Positions 1 through 9,691 are shown, counted from the first letter of the stretch. The stretch: 43,522 nt of DNA from Alphaproteobacteria bacterium (GCA_028716765.1 JAQUPC010000003.1:1-43522), one strand, 5' to 3'. The notes: generated from the letters alone by a model not told the origin. A program made the numbers and translations.

Positions 1-2
1 TC

Positions 3-155
3 GCCGGCATCACGGCCGTCTCGCAGCGAGTCCAATAGGGATTCCTGTTCGCCGCCGTTCCCGGCACGCAGCAAGACGGCCGCAAATACATAAACGACGC
101 CGCCGGAAAAGGCGCGGTTGCCGTTCTTGCTCCGGACGGAACCGATCCGGCCAGC
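3..155 (+). other. 5' part of murE, interrupted by an in-frame TAG
   Basis: Read in the same frame as the downstream murE ORF, this stretch encodes recognisable MurE N-terminal sequence: GITAVS, then after the stop GFLFAAVPGTQQDG and GAVAVLAP. The frame has a TAG at 36-38. MurE proteins normally have a DSR motif just before this point (T-x-DSR-x-V-x-PG), which contributes to binding the UDP-MurNAc part of the substrate. Here the sequence goes from AVS directly to QRVQ-stop-G, so about three residues including DSR are absent and the expected proline codon is TAG. No ATG, GTG or TTG occurs between the stop and 156. The window begins at base 1, so the true gene start is not visible. Either the gene is damaged here or there is a local sequence error. 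Confidence 0.7.
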
Positions 156-1418
156 ATGCCCTCGTCCGTCCGTCTTGTTACCACGCCCGACGTCCGCGTG
201 GCGGTCTCCGCCGTTGCTTCCCGCTTTTATCCGCGCCAGCCGGAGCACATCGCCGCCGTGACCGGCACGAGCGGAAAGACGTCCATCGCCCAGTTCACGC
301 GCGAACTGTGGACTTTGAACGGCCACAACGCCGCCAGCGTCGGCACGCTTGGCTTCGTCACGCCAACGGAAAACCGCTACGGCTCGCTGACGACGCCGGA
401 TGCCGTCGCCTTGCATCAAATTCTGGACGAAGCCGCGGGAAAAAACATCACGCATCTGGCCCTTGAAGCCTCGAGCCACGGCCTCGATTTGCATCGTCTG
501 GACCATGTGCGCGTCGCCGTGGCCGCTTTCACGAACCTTTCACGCGATCATCTCGATTACCACGACAGCATGGAAAGCTATCTGGCCGCCAAGCTGCGCC
601 TGTTTACGGATGTCATGCCGGAAGGCCGCGTTGCCGTCCTTAACGCCGACGTGCCGGAATATGAAACGCTGTCCCGCGCCTGCCGCGAGCGCCGTCATAC
701 GATCATCGGCTATGGCAAAAACGGCCGTGACATCCGGTTGACGGCGCACAAGCTTCAGGCGGACGGCCAAGTCATGCGCCTTGAAGTCATGGGCAAGAAC
801 TACGAGGTTCTGCTGCCTGTCGCGGGCGAATTCCAGGTATGGAACAGCTTGTGCGCGCTCGGCATGGCCATCGGCAGCGGCGACGGCGCCGCACGTTCCG
901 TGGCGGGACTTGAAAAGCTGACGGGCGTCCCTGGACGCCTTGAGCGCATCGGCACGACGGCGAAAGGCGGCACGGTGTTCGTCGATTACGCCCATAAACC
1001 GGGCGCGCTGGAAAACGTGCTGGCGGCCATGAAAGCGCACACCGCCGAAACGCCGGGCGCGCGGCTGCATGTCGTGTTCGGCTGCGGCGGGAACCGCGAC
1101 AAGGGCAAGCGGCCCCAAATGGGCTCTATCGCCCAGCGGCTCGCCGACGCCGTGTATGTTACGGACGACAATCCCCGTAACGAAGTTCCGGCTGAAATCC
1201 GGCGCGATATTCTGGCGGGTTGCACGCCGGGCCCGAATCTGCGCGAAATCGGCGACCGGGCGGAGGCGATTCAGACCGCCATAGCCGGGCTCAGCCAGGG
1301 TGATGTTCTTGTCATAGCCGGTAAAGGCCATGAAATCGGCCAAATTGTCGGCGACAAGGTCTTGCCCTTCGATGACGCCGAAGTCGCGCGGCAGGCGTTA
1401 CATAAGGAAACCGCATGA
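156..1418 (+). CDS. murE: UDP-N-acetylmuramoyl-tripeptide synthetase MurE (N-terminally incomplete)
   Basis: A cytoplasmic Mur ligase that adds meso-diaminopimelate to UDP-MurNAc-L-Ala-D-Glu. The ORF has the ATP-binding P-loop VTGTSGKTS near residue 40, central-domain features (EASSHGLDLHRL, FTNLSRDHLDYH), and in the C-terminal domain DDNPRNE. DNPR is the motif that distinguishes meso-DAP-adding from lysine-adding MurE. GKGHE is near the end. At 420 aa it lacks the usual first 60-70 residues, which are encoded upstream of 156 behind a TAG at 36-38, so this ATG is only the first available start and not the likely ancestral one. It has no good Shine-Dalgarno. The stop overlaps murF by four bases (ATGA), indicating translational coupling. 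If the upstream stop is real, the uridine-binding domain would be truncated and function doubtful; a sequencing error is an equally plausible explanation. Confidence 0.85.
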   Translation: MPSSVRLVTTPDVRVAVSAVASRFYPRQPEHIAAVTGTSGKTSIAQFTRELWTLNGHNAASVGTLGFVTPTENRYGSLTTPDAVALHQILDEAAGKNITHLALEASSHGLDLHRLDHVRVAVAAFTNLSRDHLDYHDSMESYLAAKLRLFTDVMPEGRVAVLNADVPEYETLSRACRERRHTIIGYGKNGRDIRLTAHKLQADGQVMRLEVMGKNYEVLLPVAGEFQVWNSLCALGMAIGSGDGAARSVAGLEKLTGVPGRLERIGTTAKGGTVFVDYAHKPGALENVLAAMKAHTAETPGARLHVVFGCGGNRDKGKRPQMGSIAQRLADAVYVTDDNPRNEVPAEIRRDILAGCTPGPNLREIGDRAEAIQTAIAGLSQGDVLVIAGKGHEIGQIVGDKVLPFDDAEVARQALHKETA

Positions 1419-2848
1419 AACTTGTCTGGAAAGCCGAAGATGTTTTGCGCGCCGTGCGCGGTCACTGTCTGCATGAGCAGACGTGGACGGCGCATGGCGT
1501 TTCGATCGACAGCCGAACCTTGCAGCCCGGCGATCTGTTCATCGCCATCATTGGGCCCGAAAAAGACGCCCATGATTACGTCGTGCAGGCTTTTTCGGCC
1601 GGGGCCGCCGCCGCCATCGTTCAGCGCCCGCCCGCGCAGGTGCCTTCCGGCGCGCCGCTTCTTATCGTCGAGGACAGCTTTGCCGCGCTTCAGGATTTGG
1701 GGCGCGTCGGCCGCCAGCGTTCGCAGGCAAAAATCGTCGCCGTCACAGGCTCCGTCGGCAAAACCGGCAGCAAGGAACAACTGCGAGTCATTCTGGAAGC
1801 CAACGGCGACACGCACGCCAACGAAGGCAGCCTGAACAATCATTGGGGCGTGCCGCTTTCGCTCGCCCGCCTGCCCGCCGATGCGCGCTACGGCGTTTTC
1901 GAGATCGGCATGAACCATGCCGGCGAACTTGGCCCTCTTTCGCGCGAAGTTCATCCGCACGTCAGCCTCATCACGAACGTCGAGGCCGTCCATCTGGAAT
2001 ATTTTGATTCCGTCGAAGCCATTGCCGACGCGAAAGCCGAGATTTTCCTCGGCATGGATCCGGGAGGCACCGCCGTGCTGAACCGCGACAACCCTCACTT
2101 CGCGCGTCTTTTGGCCGCGGCGCGAACGCAAGGGCTGAAACGCATCCTCAGCTTCGGCCGCGACGCCAAAAGCGATGCGCGCCTCCTCGGTTTTAAGGCG
2201 GATGAGAACGGCAGCGAAGTCGAAGCCGTCATTCTCGATCAAAAGGTCGCCTACCGGCTGGGAACGCCCGGCGAACACGTCGCGCTCAACTCGCTGGGCG
2301 CGCTTTTGGCCGCGGCCGCGGCCGGAGCCGATATCATGATAGGTCTGGACGCCCTCGCCTCCTACCGTCCGCCCCAAGGACGTGGCACGCGCCGGACGGT
2401 GACCCTGCAAGACGGAGGCCGTTTTCTGCTTATCGACGAAAGCTATAACGCCAGCCCCGTTTCCATGCGCGCCGCCATTCAGGTGCTGGGCCGCACGCCG
2501 CCGGGACCGGGGGGCCGCCGCATTGCGGTGCTGGGAGATATGCGCGAGCTGGGAGCGTCGTCGCCCCAATTGCATGCCGGACTTGCCTCCAGCCTCGCCG
2601 AGGCCGGAATTGATAGTGTTCACTGTTGCGGCGCGATGATGGCCCATCTTTACGAGGCTTTGCCGCTGCCGCTAAAAGGGCATAAAACAATGGACAGCCG
2701 CGAACTTGCGCAGCTCATGGCGGACGACGTGCATGAAGGCGACGTCGTCATGGTCAAAGGCTCGCACAGTTTGCACATGGAAATCGTTGTCGAAGCGCTC
2801 GGCTCGCTGGGCAACGGCGGCAATTCGCCGCGCAGGCTGGCCAGCTAA
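1415..2848 (+). CDS. murF: UDP-MurNAc-tripeptide--D-Ala-D-Ala ligase MurF
   Basis: A cytoplasmic Mur ligase that attaches the D-Ala-D-Ala dipeptide to complete UDP-MurNAc-pentapeptide. At 477 aa it has the normal family length. The N-terminal domain contains the SIDSRTLQPGDLF substrate-binding stretch. The P-loop VTGSVGKTG lies near residue 112, followed by NNHWGVPLSLARLP and FEIGMNHAGEL, then the C-terminal DESYNASPVSM motif typical of MurF. Its start codon overlaps the murE stop (ATGA), and mraY begins 24 bases after its stop, so it belongs to the same transcript. Its dipeptide substrate would come from the unusual double Ddl encoded at 11441-13870. Nothing in the sequence suggests damage. 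Confidence 0.97.
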   Translation: MKLVWKAEDVLRAVRGHCLHEQTWTAHGVSIDSRTLQPGDLFIAIIGPEKDAHDYVVQAFSAGAAAAIVQRPPAQVPSGAPLLIVEDSFAALQDLGRVGRQRSQAKIVAVTGSVGKTGSKEQLRVILEANGDTHANEGSLNNHWGVPLSLARLPADARYGVFEIGMNHAGELGPLSREVHPHVSLITNVEAVHLEYFDSVEAIADAKAEIFLGMDPGGTAVLNRDNPHFARLLAAARTQGLKRILSFGRDAKSDARLLGFKADENGSEVEAVILDQKVAYRLGTPGEHVALNSLGALLAAAAAGADIMIGLDALASYRPPQGRGTRRTVTLQDGGRFLLIDESYNASPVSMRAAIQVLGRTPPGPGGRRIAVLGDMRELGASSPQLHAGLASSLAEAGIDSVHCCGAMMAHLYEALPLPLKGHKTMDSRELAQLMADDVHEGDVVMVKGSHSLHMEIVVEALGSLGNGGNSPRRLAS

Positions 2849-2872
2849 ACAAAGGATTGAACGGGATCACGC

Positions 2873-3958
2873 ATGCTCTATCTGATATTATCCCCCTTCG
2901 CGCGTGATTTTATTCTGTTCAACCTGTTCCGGTATATTACGTTCCGGACGGGCGGCGCCCTTTTGACCTCTCTTGTCATTTGCTTCGTTCTCGGGCCCGG
3001 CATTATCCGCTGGTTGCGCGCGAAGCAAGGCGAAGGCCAGCCGATCCGCGACGACGGCCCCGAGACGCACCTGAAGAAGAAGGGCACGCCCACTATGGGC
3101 GGCCTAATGATCCTCATAGCCGTGATCGCCAGCACGTTGCTGTGGACCGATTTGGGCAACAGCTACACATGGATCGTCCTTTTCGTCACGGTGGGCTTCG
3201 GCCTCGTCGGGTTTTCGGACGATTTTCAGAAGCTGACCAAGCGCAACGCGCGCGGCATCCCGGGGAAAGTCCGGCTTCTCATCCAGGTCGTTATCGCGAG
3301 CGTTGCCATATTTAGCATCATACACGTGTCCGGCGGCGCGCAGGCCACGACGCTTGCCCTGCCCTTCTTCAAGGAATTCGCCCCGCAATTGGGCTGGCTC
3401 TATTATCCGTTCGCCGTGTTCGTCATCGTGGGCGCAAGCAACGCCGTCAACCTTACGGACGGGCTGGACGGGCTGGCGACCGTGCCTGTGATGATCGTCG
3501 CGCTTTGCTTCGGCCTGATCTCCTATCTGGTCGGCAACATCGTGTTTTCAAACTACCTGCAAATCCATCACGTCGCCGGCACGGGCGAACTGGCCGTGTT
3601 CTGCGGCGCGCTTACGGGAGCCTGCCTCGGCTTTCTCTGGTTTAACGCCCCGCCCGCGCAGGTCTTCATGGGCGATACGGGTTCCCTCGCGCTTGGCAGT
3701 TCCATCGGCGCCATCGCCATCATCATCAAGCATGAGATCGTTTTGGCCATCATCGGCGGCTTGTTCGTGATGGAAACCGTCTCGGTCATCATTCAGGTCG
3801 CCTCGTTCAAGCTGACCGGCAAACGCGTATTCCGCATGGCGCCCCTGCATCATCATTTCGAAAAACTCGGCTGGTCGGAGCCTACGGTCGTTATCCGCTT
3901 CTGGATCATCGCCTGCATTCTCGCGTTGGTCGGCCTTTCGACGTTGAAATTGCGGTAG
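2873..3958 (+). CDS. mraY: phospho-N-acetylmuramoyl-pentapeptide transferase MraY
   Basis: An integral membrane enzyme that transfers phospho-MurNAc-pentapeptide from UDP to undecaprenyl phosphate, forming lipid I. The 361-aa protein is highly hydrophobic with about ten membrane segments. It has the family motifs in order: KKGTPTMGG near residue 65, FSDDFQKL, the catalytic [10 protein letters not shown] near residue 195, [11 protein letters not shown] near residue 265, and [13 protein letters not shown] near residue 322 (HHH motif). Length and C-terminus are normal. In most proteobacterial dcw clusters murD follows directly. Here the next gene is ftsW, and the 238-base spacer holds a palindromic repeat instead of murD. 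Confidence 0.97.
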   Translation: MLYLILSPFARDFILFNLFRYITFRTGGALLTSLVICFVLGPGIIRWLRAKQGEGQPIRDDGPETHLKKKGTPTMGGLMILIAVIASTLLWTDLGNSYTWIVLFVTVGFGLVGFSDDFQKLTKRNARGIPGKVRLLIQVVIASVAIFSIIHVSGGAQATTLALPFFKEFAPQLGWLYYPFAVFVIVGASNAVNLTDGLDGLATVPVMIVALCFGLISYLVGNIVFSNYLQIHHVAGTGELAVFCGALTGACLGFLWFNAPPAQVFMGDTGSLALGSSIGAIAIIIKHEIVLAIIGGLFVMETVSVIIQVASFKLTGKRVFRMAPLHHHFEKLGWSEPTVVIRFWIIACILALVGLSTLKLR

Positions 3959-4006
3959 CGGAATGTATCGGCAAATTAAAGAGCTCTATTATGGCCAAGC
4001 GCGGCA

Positions 4007-4136
4007 GAATTCCCTCCCCCTTGAGGGGAGGGCCAGGGAGGGGGGAGAAAGGCCGGGAAGAGTCTTAACTTTAACTCACTCTCTTCCATGCGGCGCTCCC
4101 CCTCCCCTAACCCCTCCCGCGAGGGGAGGGGAATTC
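4007..4136. repeat. large inverted repeat (palindromic element, family A)
   Basis: Two arms of about 40 bases, 4007-4047 and 4096-4136, are roughly 80 per cent complementary. Both outer ends are GAATTC, and the arms are rich in CCCTCCCC/GGGGAGGG. Each arm is itself a small hairpin with a TTGA or CGCG turn. Related sequence occurs at 33351-33380 (a single arm) and at 36627-36762 (two arms, inside a coding sequence). The element occupies the mraY-ftsW spacer where murD is usually found. It may act in the transcript as a stable stem-loop; it is not followed by a T run, so I do not call it a terminator. Confidence 0.85.
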
Positions 4137-4196
4137 CACCGTGCTTATTGAGCAGGACAGTTCTTAATATCTCCGGAATGTAACAACAGGAATTCC

Positions 4197-5315
4197 ATGC
4201 CCGCCCTTACCCGCTCCGATCAATCCGTTCTTGGCCGCTGGTGGTGGACGGTCGACCGCTGGACGCTCGCGGCCCTGGCCTTGCTCATGGGTTTCGGCAT
4301 TCTCCTGATTCAGGCGGCAACCCCGTCCATCGCCGCCCATCACGGCTGGGACACCTATTATTTTGTCGAGCGCCATCTCGTTATGTTGGTGCCCGCAGCG
4401 CTGATTATTTTCGGCGTTTCGCTTTTCCCGCCGCGTCAGGTGCGCTGGCTGGCCACGGGCCTCCTTCTTGTCTTCCTTCCCCTGTTGGCCTCCACGCTTT
4501 TTATCGGCGAAGAGATCAAGGGCGCCACGCGCTGGATACGTTTGCCTGGCGCGTCCATTCAGCCTTCGGAATTCGTCAAACCGCTGTTTGCCGTCGTGGC
4601 CGCATGGCTCTTTGCGCGCCAGTGCGAACGGCGCGGATTTCCGGCATTAAGCGTCAACGCCGCGCTTTATCTGATCACAGTCGTTTGCCTTCTGGGCCAA
4701 CCGGATATCGGCATGGTGTTTTTGATGTCGGCCACATGGTTCGCGCAATTTTTTCTGGCCGGGCTTCCTTTGGCCTTGGTGGGTTTTTTCGTGATTCTTG
4801 GAATCGCGGGCCTGTTCGGCGCCTATTATGCTTTCCCGCATTTCTCTTCGCGCCTCGACCGCTTCCTGACGCATAGCGGCGACACCTATCAAACCGACCG
4901 CGCGCTCGACGCTTTCATGAACGGCGGCCTGTTCGGAACGGGCCCGGGCTCCGGCACCGTCAAAATGTCCATACCGGACGCGCATGCCGATTTCGTTTTC
5001 GCGGTCGCGGGCGAGGAGCTCGGCCTTGTCTGGTGTCTGTTGATCGTCGCCCTGTTTCTTTTCATTATCTTGCGCGGGCTTGCGCGGGCGCGGCATGAAA
5101 ATAATATTTTTATTCTGCTTGCGATTAGCGGCCTTTTGATCGAATTTGGCCTTCAAGCGGCCATTAACCTTGGTTCGACCTTGCATCTTATTCCGGCCAA
5201 AGGCATGACGTTGCCTTTCATTTCCTACGGCGGATCGTCGCTCTGGGCACTGGCGCTGGAAATGGGTATGCTGCTGGCCTTGACGCGCAAGCGGTATGGG
5301 TTGGTGGAAGACTAG
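4197..5315 (+). CDS. ftsW: SEDS-family peptidoglycan glycosyltransferase FtsW
   Basis: A membrane protein of the divisome that polymerises lipid II into septal glycan strands with its cognate class B PBP. At 372 aa it has the usual length and about ten membrane segments. Visible SEDS features are HGWDTYYFVERH near residue 45, GATRWIRLPG, IQPSEFVKP near residue 122 and GTGPGSGTVKMSIPDAHADFVFAVAGEELG near 245, the last containing the conserved extracytoplasmic loop. NLGSTLHLIPAKGMTLPFISYGGSSL follows near the C-terminus. An ATG start follows an ACAGGA-like site. Its position between mraY and murG, and the MurG-proximal gene order, favour FtsW over RodA. A second, differently patterned inverted repeat follows its stop codon. 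Confidence 0.95.
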   Translation: MPALTRSDQSVLGRWWWTVDRWTLAALALLMGFGILLIQAATPSIAAHHGWDTYYFVERHLVMLVPAALIIFGVSLFPPRQVRWLATGLLLVFLPLLASTLFIGEEIKGATRWIRLPGASIQPSEFVKPLFAVVAAWLFARQCERRGFPALSVNAALYLITVVCLLGQPDIGMVFLMSATWFAQFFLAGLPLALVGFFVILGIAGLFGAYYAFPHFSSRLDRFLTHSGDTYQTDRALDAFMNGGLFGTGPGSGTVKMSIPDAHADFVFAVAGEELGLVWCLLIVALFLFIILRGLARARHENNIFILLAISGLLIEFGLQAAINLGSTLHLIPAKGMTLPFISYGGSSLWALALEMGMLLALTRKRYGLVED

Positions 5316-5318
5316 GTG

Positions 5319-5403
5319 TACGGGACAAGGGATACGGGGCACGGGATATGAGGTGGAGAATAATTTCTTAATCCCGTATCCCATACCCCATGTCCCGTAT
5401 CCC
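5319..5403. repeat. inverted repeat built from GGGATACGGG-type units (family B)
   Basis: Left arm 5319-5352 and right arm 5371-5403 are imperfect reverse complements (about 80 per cent), each containing several copies of a GGGATACGGG / CCCGTATCCC core. The spacer between arms is AT-rich. It fills the ftsW-murG intergenic space, ending about 16 bases before the murG ATG. The composition differs from the CCCTCCCC family at 4007, so it is a second repeat family. In RNA it could fold into one long hairpin immediately upstream of murG and affect its translation or mRNA decay; this is inference. Confidence 0.8.
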
Positions 5404-5418
5404 TAATTGGAAAATCAA

Positions 5419-6597
5419 ATGACAGAAGAAACAACAGCCCTCATCGTTCTCGCCGCCGGCGGCACCGGCGGGCATGTGTTTCCGGCCGAAGCGCTGGCAC
5501 GTGAACTTTTGGGCCGCGGGTTGCGCGTTGCCTTGTTCACGGACAGGCGCGGCAACATGTTCGGCGGCAATCTTCCCGTGCCGGTGTACCGTATACGCGC
5601 CAACAGCCTCGGCAAGGGCCTGTTCGGCAACGTGCGCAGTTTGGTCGAAATGGGCCTGGGCGTACTGCAGGCGCTGCGCTTGCTGCGCAAGTTGCGCCCC
5701 GCCGCCGTTGTCGGCTTCGGCGGCTATCCTTCCGTGCCCCCCTTGTACGCCGCGGCGCGCCTGAATATTCCCATTATCCTGCACGAGCAGAATGCCGTGC
5801 TGGGCCGGGCCAACCGCGCCGCTATGGGCAAGGCCCGCCTGATCGCAACGTCGTTCCCGCACGTGGCCGGGCTTAAGGCCAACAACAACGTCCGCGTCGT
5901 TCACACCGGAAACCCAGTGCGTCCCGCGTTTGCCGCGCTTCGCGCCACGCCCTACGCCCCCGTAACGGACGACGGTCCTGTGCGCCTGCTTATTCTTGGC
6001 GGCAGCCTTGGCGCGCGCGTTTTCGGCCAAATCGTCCCGAAAGCCGTCGCCATCATGCCCGAGCACTTGCGGCACCGGCTGATTGTCGCGCAGCAATGCC
6101 GCGCCGAAGACAATGAAGTGACGCAGGCCGCCTATGCCGGAGCAGGCATCGAGGCGGAACTAACCCCCTTCTTCCGCGACGTTCCCGAACGCATGGCGCA
6201 GGCACATTTGGTTATAAGCCGTTCCGGCGGCGGCGCCGTGGCGGAGCTGACCGCCATTGGCCGCCCGGCAATTCTGGTGCCTTTTCCGCACGGCCACGCG
6301 GGCGAGCAGATCGCGAACGCCGAAGCTGTTGCCGAAGCGGGAGGCGCATGGCTTATCCCCGAACAGGCCTTTACGCCCGAGGCGCTCGCCGTACGGCTTG
6401 AAGCTCTGTTGACCCTGCCGAACAGCCTCGCAAAAGCCGCTGCCGCCGCGCGCGCGTGGGGCACGATGACGGCCGCCGACAATCTGGCGAATTGCGTCGA
6501 GGAAGTTATCGGCGCGTCACAGTCACACGCCGGCGCCAATAACGCCATGAACGCCCTTGCGGCCTATACCCACCTTCAGGACAAAGAAAGCGCATGA
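5419..6597 (+). CDS. murG: UDP-GlcNAc:lipid I N-acetylglucosaminyltransferase MurG
   Basis: A peripheral inner-membrane GT28 enzyme that adds GlcNAc to lipid I to make lipid II. The glycine-rich loop [12 protein letters not shown] lies at residues 10-21, followed by [21 protein letters not shown] and HTGNPVRP. The C-terminal UDP-GlcNAc-binding region has [20 protein letters not shown] and [15 protein letters not shown] chose the ATG at 5419, seven bases after a GGA, over an upstream in-frame TTG at 5407 that lies at the edge of the preceding repeat. The product is 392 aa, slightly longer than the approximately 360 aa typical, mainly through a C-terminal tail of about 20 residues. The stop overlaps murC by ATGA. 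Confidence 0.95.
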   Translation: MTEETTALIVLAAGGTGGHVFPAEALARELLGRGLRVALFTDRRGNMFGGNLPVPVYRIRANSLGKGLFGNVRSLVEMGLGVLQALRLLRKLRPAAVVGFGGYPSVPPLYAAARLNIPIILHEQNAVLGRANRAAMGKARLIATSFPHVAGLKANNNVRVVHTGNPVRPAFAALRATPYAPVTDDGPVRLLILGGSLGARVFGQIVPKAVAIMPEHLRHRLIVAQQCRAEDNEVTQAAYAGAGIEAELTPFFRDVPERMAQAHLVISRSGGGAVAELTAIGRPAILVPFPHGHAGEQIANAEAVAEAGGAWLIPEQAFTPEALAVRLEALLTLPNSLAKAAAAARAWGTMTAADNLANCVEEVIGASQSHAGANNAMNALAAYTHLQDKESA

Positions 6598-8081
6598 TAC
6601 GCCTTCACGATCCCCAAAACGGCGCGAGCGACAGCAGCCGTCCTTTCAGTTCCCTCGCCGTAGGCCTCATTCATTTCGTCGGCATCGGCGGCATCGGCAT
6701 GAGCGGCATTGCCGAAATTCTACACACGCTCGGCTATAATGTGCAGGGCAGCGACATCGCCGACAACGCCAACGTCAGACGGCTGCGCGGGCGCGGCATC
6801 GACGTCAGGATCGGCCACAAGGCGGAAAACATGGAGGGCGCCAGCGTCGTCGTCATCTCCTCGGCGGTCAAACGCGACAATCCCGAAGTCGTGGCGGCCC
6901 GCGCCGCGCATCTTCCCGTCGTGCGCCGCGCGGAAATGCTGGGCGAACTTATGCGCCTCAAGAAATCGGTGGCCGTCGGCGGCACGCACGGAAAAACCAC
7001 GACGACGTCGATGGTGGCCACGCTGTTCGACGCGGCAGGACTCGACCCCACCGTCATCAACGGCGGCATCATCAACGACTACGGCACCAATGCGCGTCTC
7101 GGGACCGGCGAATGGATGGTGGTGGAATCCGACGAATCCGACGGCAGCTTCACCAAGCTGCCCGCGACGATATGCATCGTCACGAACATGGATCCCGAGC
7201 ATATGGATCATTACAAGGACTTCGCCGCCGTGCGGCAGGCCTACGATACCTTCGTCACCAACATTCCGTTTTACGGCTTCGCGGTTTTGTGCCTCGACCA
7301 CCCCGAAGTGCAGGCTCTTATCGGCCGCATCGAAGACCGGCGCATCATCACCTACGGCTTTTCGCCGCAGGCCGACGTGCGCGCCCTTAATCTCAAGGCC
7401 TCGCCCGAGGGCATGAGCTTCGACGTCAGCTTCACCGACCGCCGGACCGACGCGACGAAAATCATCTCCGGCTTCGAAATGCCCGTCATCGGCCAGCACA
7501 ACGTCCAGAACGCGTTGGCGGCGCTCACCGTTGCGTGGCAACTCGACTTCAACGAAAAGATCATGCGCGCGGGTCTCGCCAAGTTTAAGGGCGTGAAGCG
7601 GCGTTTTTCGCGCACGGGCGTCGTGAACGGCGTGACGATTGTCGACGACTACGGCCATCACCCGGTCGAAATCGCCGCGACGCTCAAGGCCGCGGCTCAG
7701 GCCAAGGGCGCTCAAGGCCGCGTAATCGCCGTGATGCAGCCGCACCGCTACACGCGCCTTTCAAGCCTGTTCACCGAGTTTTGCACCTGTTTCAACGACG
7801 CCGACACGGTGATCGTCGCCGACGTCTATCCGGCGGGCGAGAAGCCGATCGAAGGCGCGAACCGCGACGCACTTATCGAAGGCTTGCGCGCGCACGGCCA
7901 CCGCGAAGTGCACGCCCTGCCCGATCCGAAAGACCTTGCGCCGATGATCGCCAAGCTGGCCGGGCCGGGGGATTACGTCATTTGCCTCGGCGCGGGCACG
8001 ATTTCAGGCTGGGCCTACGCTTTACCGGGGGAGATGGAAGAAGCGCTGCGTACCGGCAACACAAAACCTGCGCCGAGCTAA
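6594..8081 (+). CDS. murC: UDP-N-acetylmuramate--L-alanine ligase MurC
   Basis: A cytoplasmic Mur ligase that adds the first amino acid, L-alanine, to UDP-MurNAc. The 495-aa protein has the N-terminal Rossmann motif [16 protein letters not shown] near residue 28, the P-loop [12 protein letters not shown] near 132, ESDESDGSF near 178, [11 protein letters not shown] near 202, and [10 protein letters not shown] near 352 followed by QPHRYTRL. The first 20 residues, before the Rossmann fold, are a lineage-specific extension. ATG overlaps the murG stop (ATGA), so the two are coupled. Its last four bases overlap the end of a convergent orphan gene, which separates it from murB. Confidence 0.97.
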   Translation: MIRLHDPQNGASDSSRPFSSLAVGLIHFVGIGGIGMSGIAEILHTLGYNVQGSDIADNANVRRLRGRGIDVRIGHKAENMEGASVVVISSAVKRDNPEVVAARAAHLPVVRRAEMLGELMRLKKSVAVGGTHGKTTTTSMVATLFDAAGLDPTVINGGIINDYGTNARLGTGEWMVVESDESDGSFTKLPATICIVTNMDPEHMDHYKDFAAVRQAYDTFVTNIPFYGFAVLCLDHPEVQALIGRIEDRRIITYGFSPQADVRALNLKASPEGMSFDVSFTDRRTDATKIISGFEMPVIGQHNVQNALAALTVAWQLDFNEKIMRAGLAKFKGVKRRFSRTGVVNGVTIVDDYGHHPVEIAATLKAAAQAKGAQGRVIAVMQPHRYTRLSSLFTEFCTCFNDADTVIVADVYPAGEKPIEGANRDALIEGLRAHGHREVHALPDPKDLAPMIAKLAGPGDYVICLGAGTISGWAYALPGEMEEALRTGNTKPAPS

Positions 8082-8614
8082 CGAATATCCGCCCCCGTTA
8101 TACAAGCCTTCGGCATCTGCACCGTTTTTCTTCCCGGCTGGTCCAATATATAGGCGTTCATAAACGTCCGTTCTTCCATAATACTGAAAATTCTCGGATA
8201 CCTCGCATTCTGGATGAGATAGCCGCGTGCGCCCACTTTGTTGCCGCCAATCCTGTCAGGAGAAATTTCTTTTATCTCAACGGCCTCGGTCATCTGGATG
8301 GCGCGAACCAAGTGTATCGACCTATAGCGGCCCGGATCTCCCGGGTCCTGTTCAAAATCCCAGGCTAGTTTAGAGATGATGGCATTATTACCCTTCTTAT
8401 CTTTTAAAATGACGTCTCCGGGGAAAACAATCTCGACCCTGTCCTCGCCCCCAATTCTAACCACAACTTCATGACACATCATGTGCGCCGGCTCATCTCC
8501 TTTTTCCGGAGGAATAATACGAACCTTGTCCGCATCAAGAAACTGTTTCTGGCGGTATAAAGGCGCCTCGGAAAAATCAAAGTCCTTTGCGGATACCGGC
8601 AGGTAGCTTGTCAT
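8078..8614 (-). CDS. hypothetical protein, inserted between murC and murB
   Basis: A 178-aa soluble protein that I do not recognise. There is no signal peptide or membrane segment. Composition is mixed alpha/beta with charged stretches, including [12 protein letters not shown] and [13 protein letters not shown]. The start is set by a good AAAGGA site about seven bases before the ATG at 8614; a longer reading to 8683 has no such support. It lies opposite to the dcw genes. Its stop TAG overlaps the last bases of murC by four nucleotides, and its start is divergent from murB with an 88-base spacer. Codon use looks less GC-biased than in murC and murB. The gene separates two normally adjacent essential genes, so murB probably needs its own promoter in the shared spacer. 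Confidence 0.75.
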   Translation of the reverse strand: MTSYLPVSAKDFDFSEAPLYRQKQFLDADKVRIIPPEKGDEPAHMMCHEVVVRIGGEDRVEIVFPGDVILKDKKGNNAIISKLAWDFEQDPGDPGRYRSIHLVRAIQMTEAVEIKEISPDRIGGNKVGARGYLIQNARYPRIFSIMEERTFMNAYILDQPGRKTVQMPKACITGADIR

Positions 8615-8702
8615 ATTGATTTCCTTTACATCGCTGTATTTCCCAATGCATCTATGGTAACAACAAGCCGCAGAATGCGACAAACGCTATTTATGGTTAA
8701 AA

Positions 8703-9683
8703 ATGACGGCCGCCGATAAAATCGAGGAAAACCTGCAAGGCCTGCGCGACGATTTTTCGCACGAAGGCTTGACGGCGCGTTTACCCGCCACGCGCGGGAA
8801 GATGATCCCGAACGCGCTGCTGGCCGATCAAACGTGGTTCCGCGTCGGCGGCCCTGCCGAGGTTCTCTACAAGCCGTCGGATGAAAACGACCTCGCCCAT
8901 TTTCTCGCCCACTGCCCGCAGGATATTCCGATCACCATAATGGGCCTCGCCTCCAACACGCTTGTGCGCGACGGCGGCGTACCCGGCGTCGTTATCAAAT
9001 TGAGCCCCGACTTCGCGCACATCAAGTTCGAGGACGGTGCCTTAAAGGCCGGAGCCGCGGCCGTCAATCTTAACGTGGCGCGCTCGGCGCAATCGGCGGG
9101 CCTCGCCGGGCTCGAGTTTCTTAGCGGCATCCCCGGCACAATTGGCGGAGGCCTGCGCATGAACGCGGGGGCCTACGGCAGCGAAATGAAGGACGTTGTG
9201 CGCAACGTCACGGCGCTCGACCGCGCAGGGCACAAGCACATTCTCCGCGCCGGACAGATGGGGTTCGCCTATCGCCATTGCGGCATCCCGTCCGACTGGG
9301 TTTTTCTGACCGCCGAGTTCGAAGGCGAGCCGGACGATCCCGCCGCGATCCTGAAGCGCATGCAGGACATTCAGAAAAAGCGCGCCGAAACGCAACCGAC
9401 ACACGAAAAGACGGGCGGCTCGACGTTCGCCAACCCCGATAACGATCCCGAAGGCCGCAAGGCATGGCAACTCATTCAGGAAGCGGGCTGCCGTGGGCTA
9501 AAGGTCGGCAAGGCCAAGGTCTCAGACAAGCATTGCAATTTCCTGATCAACACGGGCCTTGCCACGGCAGCCGACATCGAAAAGCTCGGCGAGGAAGTCC
9601 GCCGCCGCGTGAAAGAAAAAACCGGCATCGAATTGCGCTGGGAAATACAGAGGATCGGGGTGGGGAAAGATAAAACGGAGTGA
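8703..9683 (+). CDS. murB: UDP-N-acetylenolpyruvoylglucosamine reductase MurB
   Basis: An FAD-dependent reductase that converts UDP-GlcNAc-enolpyruvate to UDP-MurNAc in the cytoplasm. The 326-aa protein shows TWFRVGGPAEVLY near residue 45, the FAD loop MGLASNTLVRDGGVPGVVI near 80, LSGIPGTIGGGLRMNAGAYG near 140, and KTGGSTFANP near 240, which carries the catalytic serine of the shorter (type II-like) MurB class. HCNFLINTGLATAADIEKL is near the C-terminus. It starts with ATG; the upstream Shine-Dalgarno is poor. Unlike most dcw clusters it is not directly after murC, being separated by a convergent orphan gene. Ddl follows only after two further orphan genes. Confidence 0.96.
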   Translation: MTAADKIEENLQGLRDDFSHEGLTARLPATRGKMIPNALLADQTWFRVGGPAEVLYKPSDENDLAHFLAHCPQDIPITIMGLASNTLVRDGGVPGVVIKLSPDFAHIKFEDGALKAGAAAVNLNVARSAQSAGLAGLEFLSGIPGTIGGGLRMNAGAYGSEMKDVVRNVTALDRAGHKHILRAGQMGFAYRHCGIPSDWVFLTAEFEGEPDDPAAILKRMQDIQKKRAETQPTHEKTGGSTFANPDNDPEGRKAWQLIQEAGCRGLKVGKAKVSDKHCNFLINTGLATAADIEKLGEEVRRRVKEKTGIELRWEIQRIGVGKDKTE

Positions 9684-9691
9684 CACTGCTT

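Noticed and set aside
3963..4151. 62-aa reading frame between mraY and ftsW
   Set aside because: It is produced by the palindromic repeat (PLEGR...PPARGGEF), with no ribosome site and no similarity to MurD.
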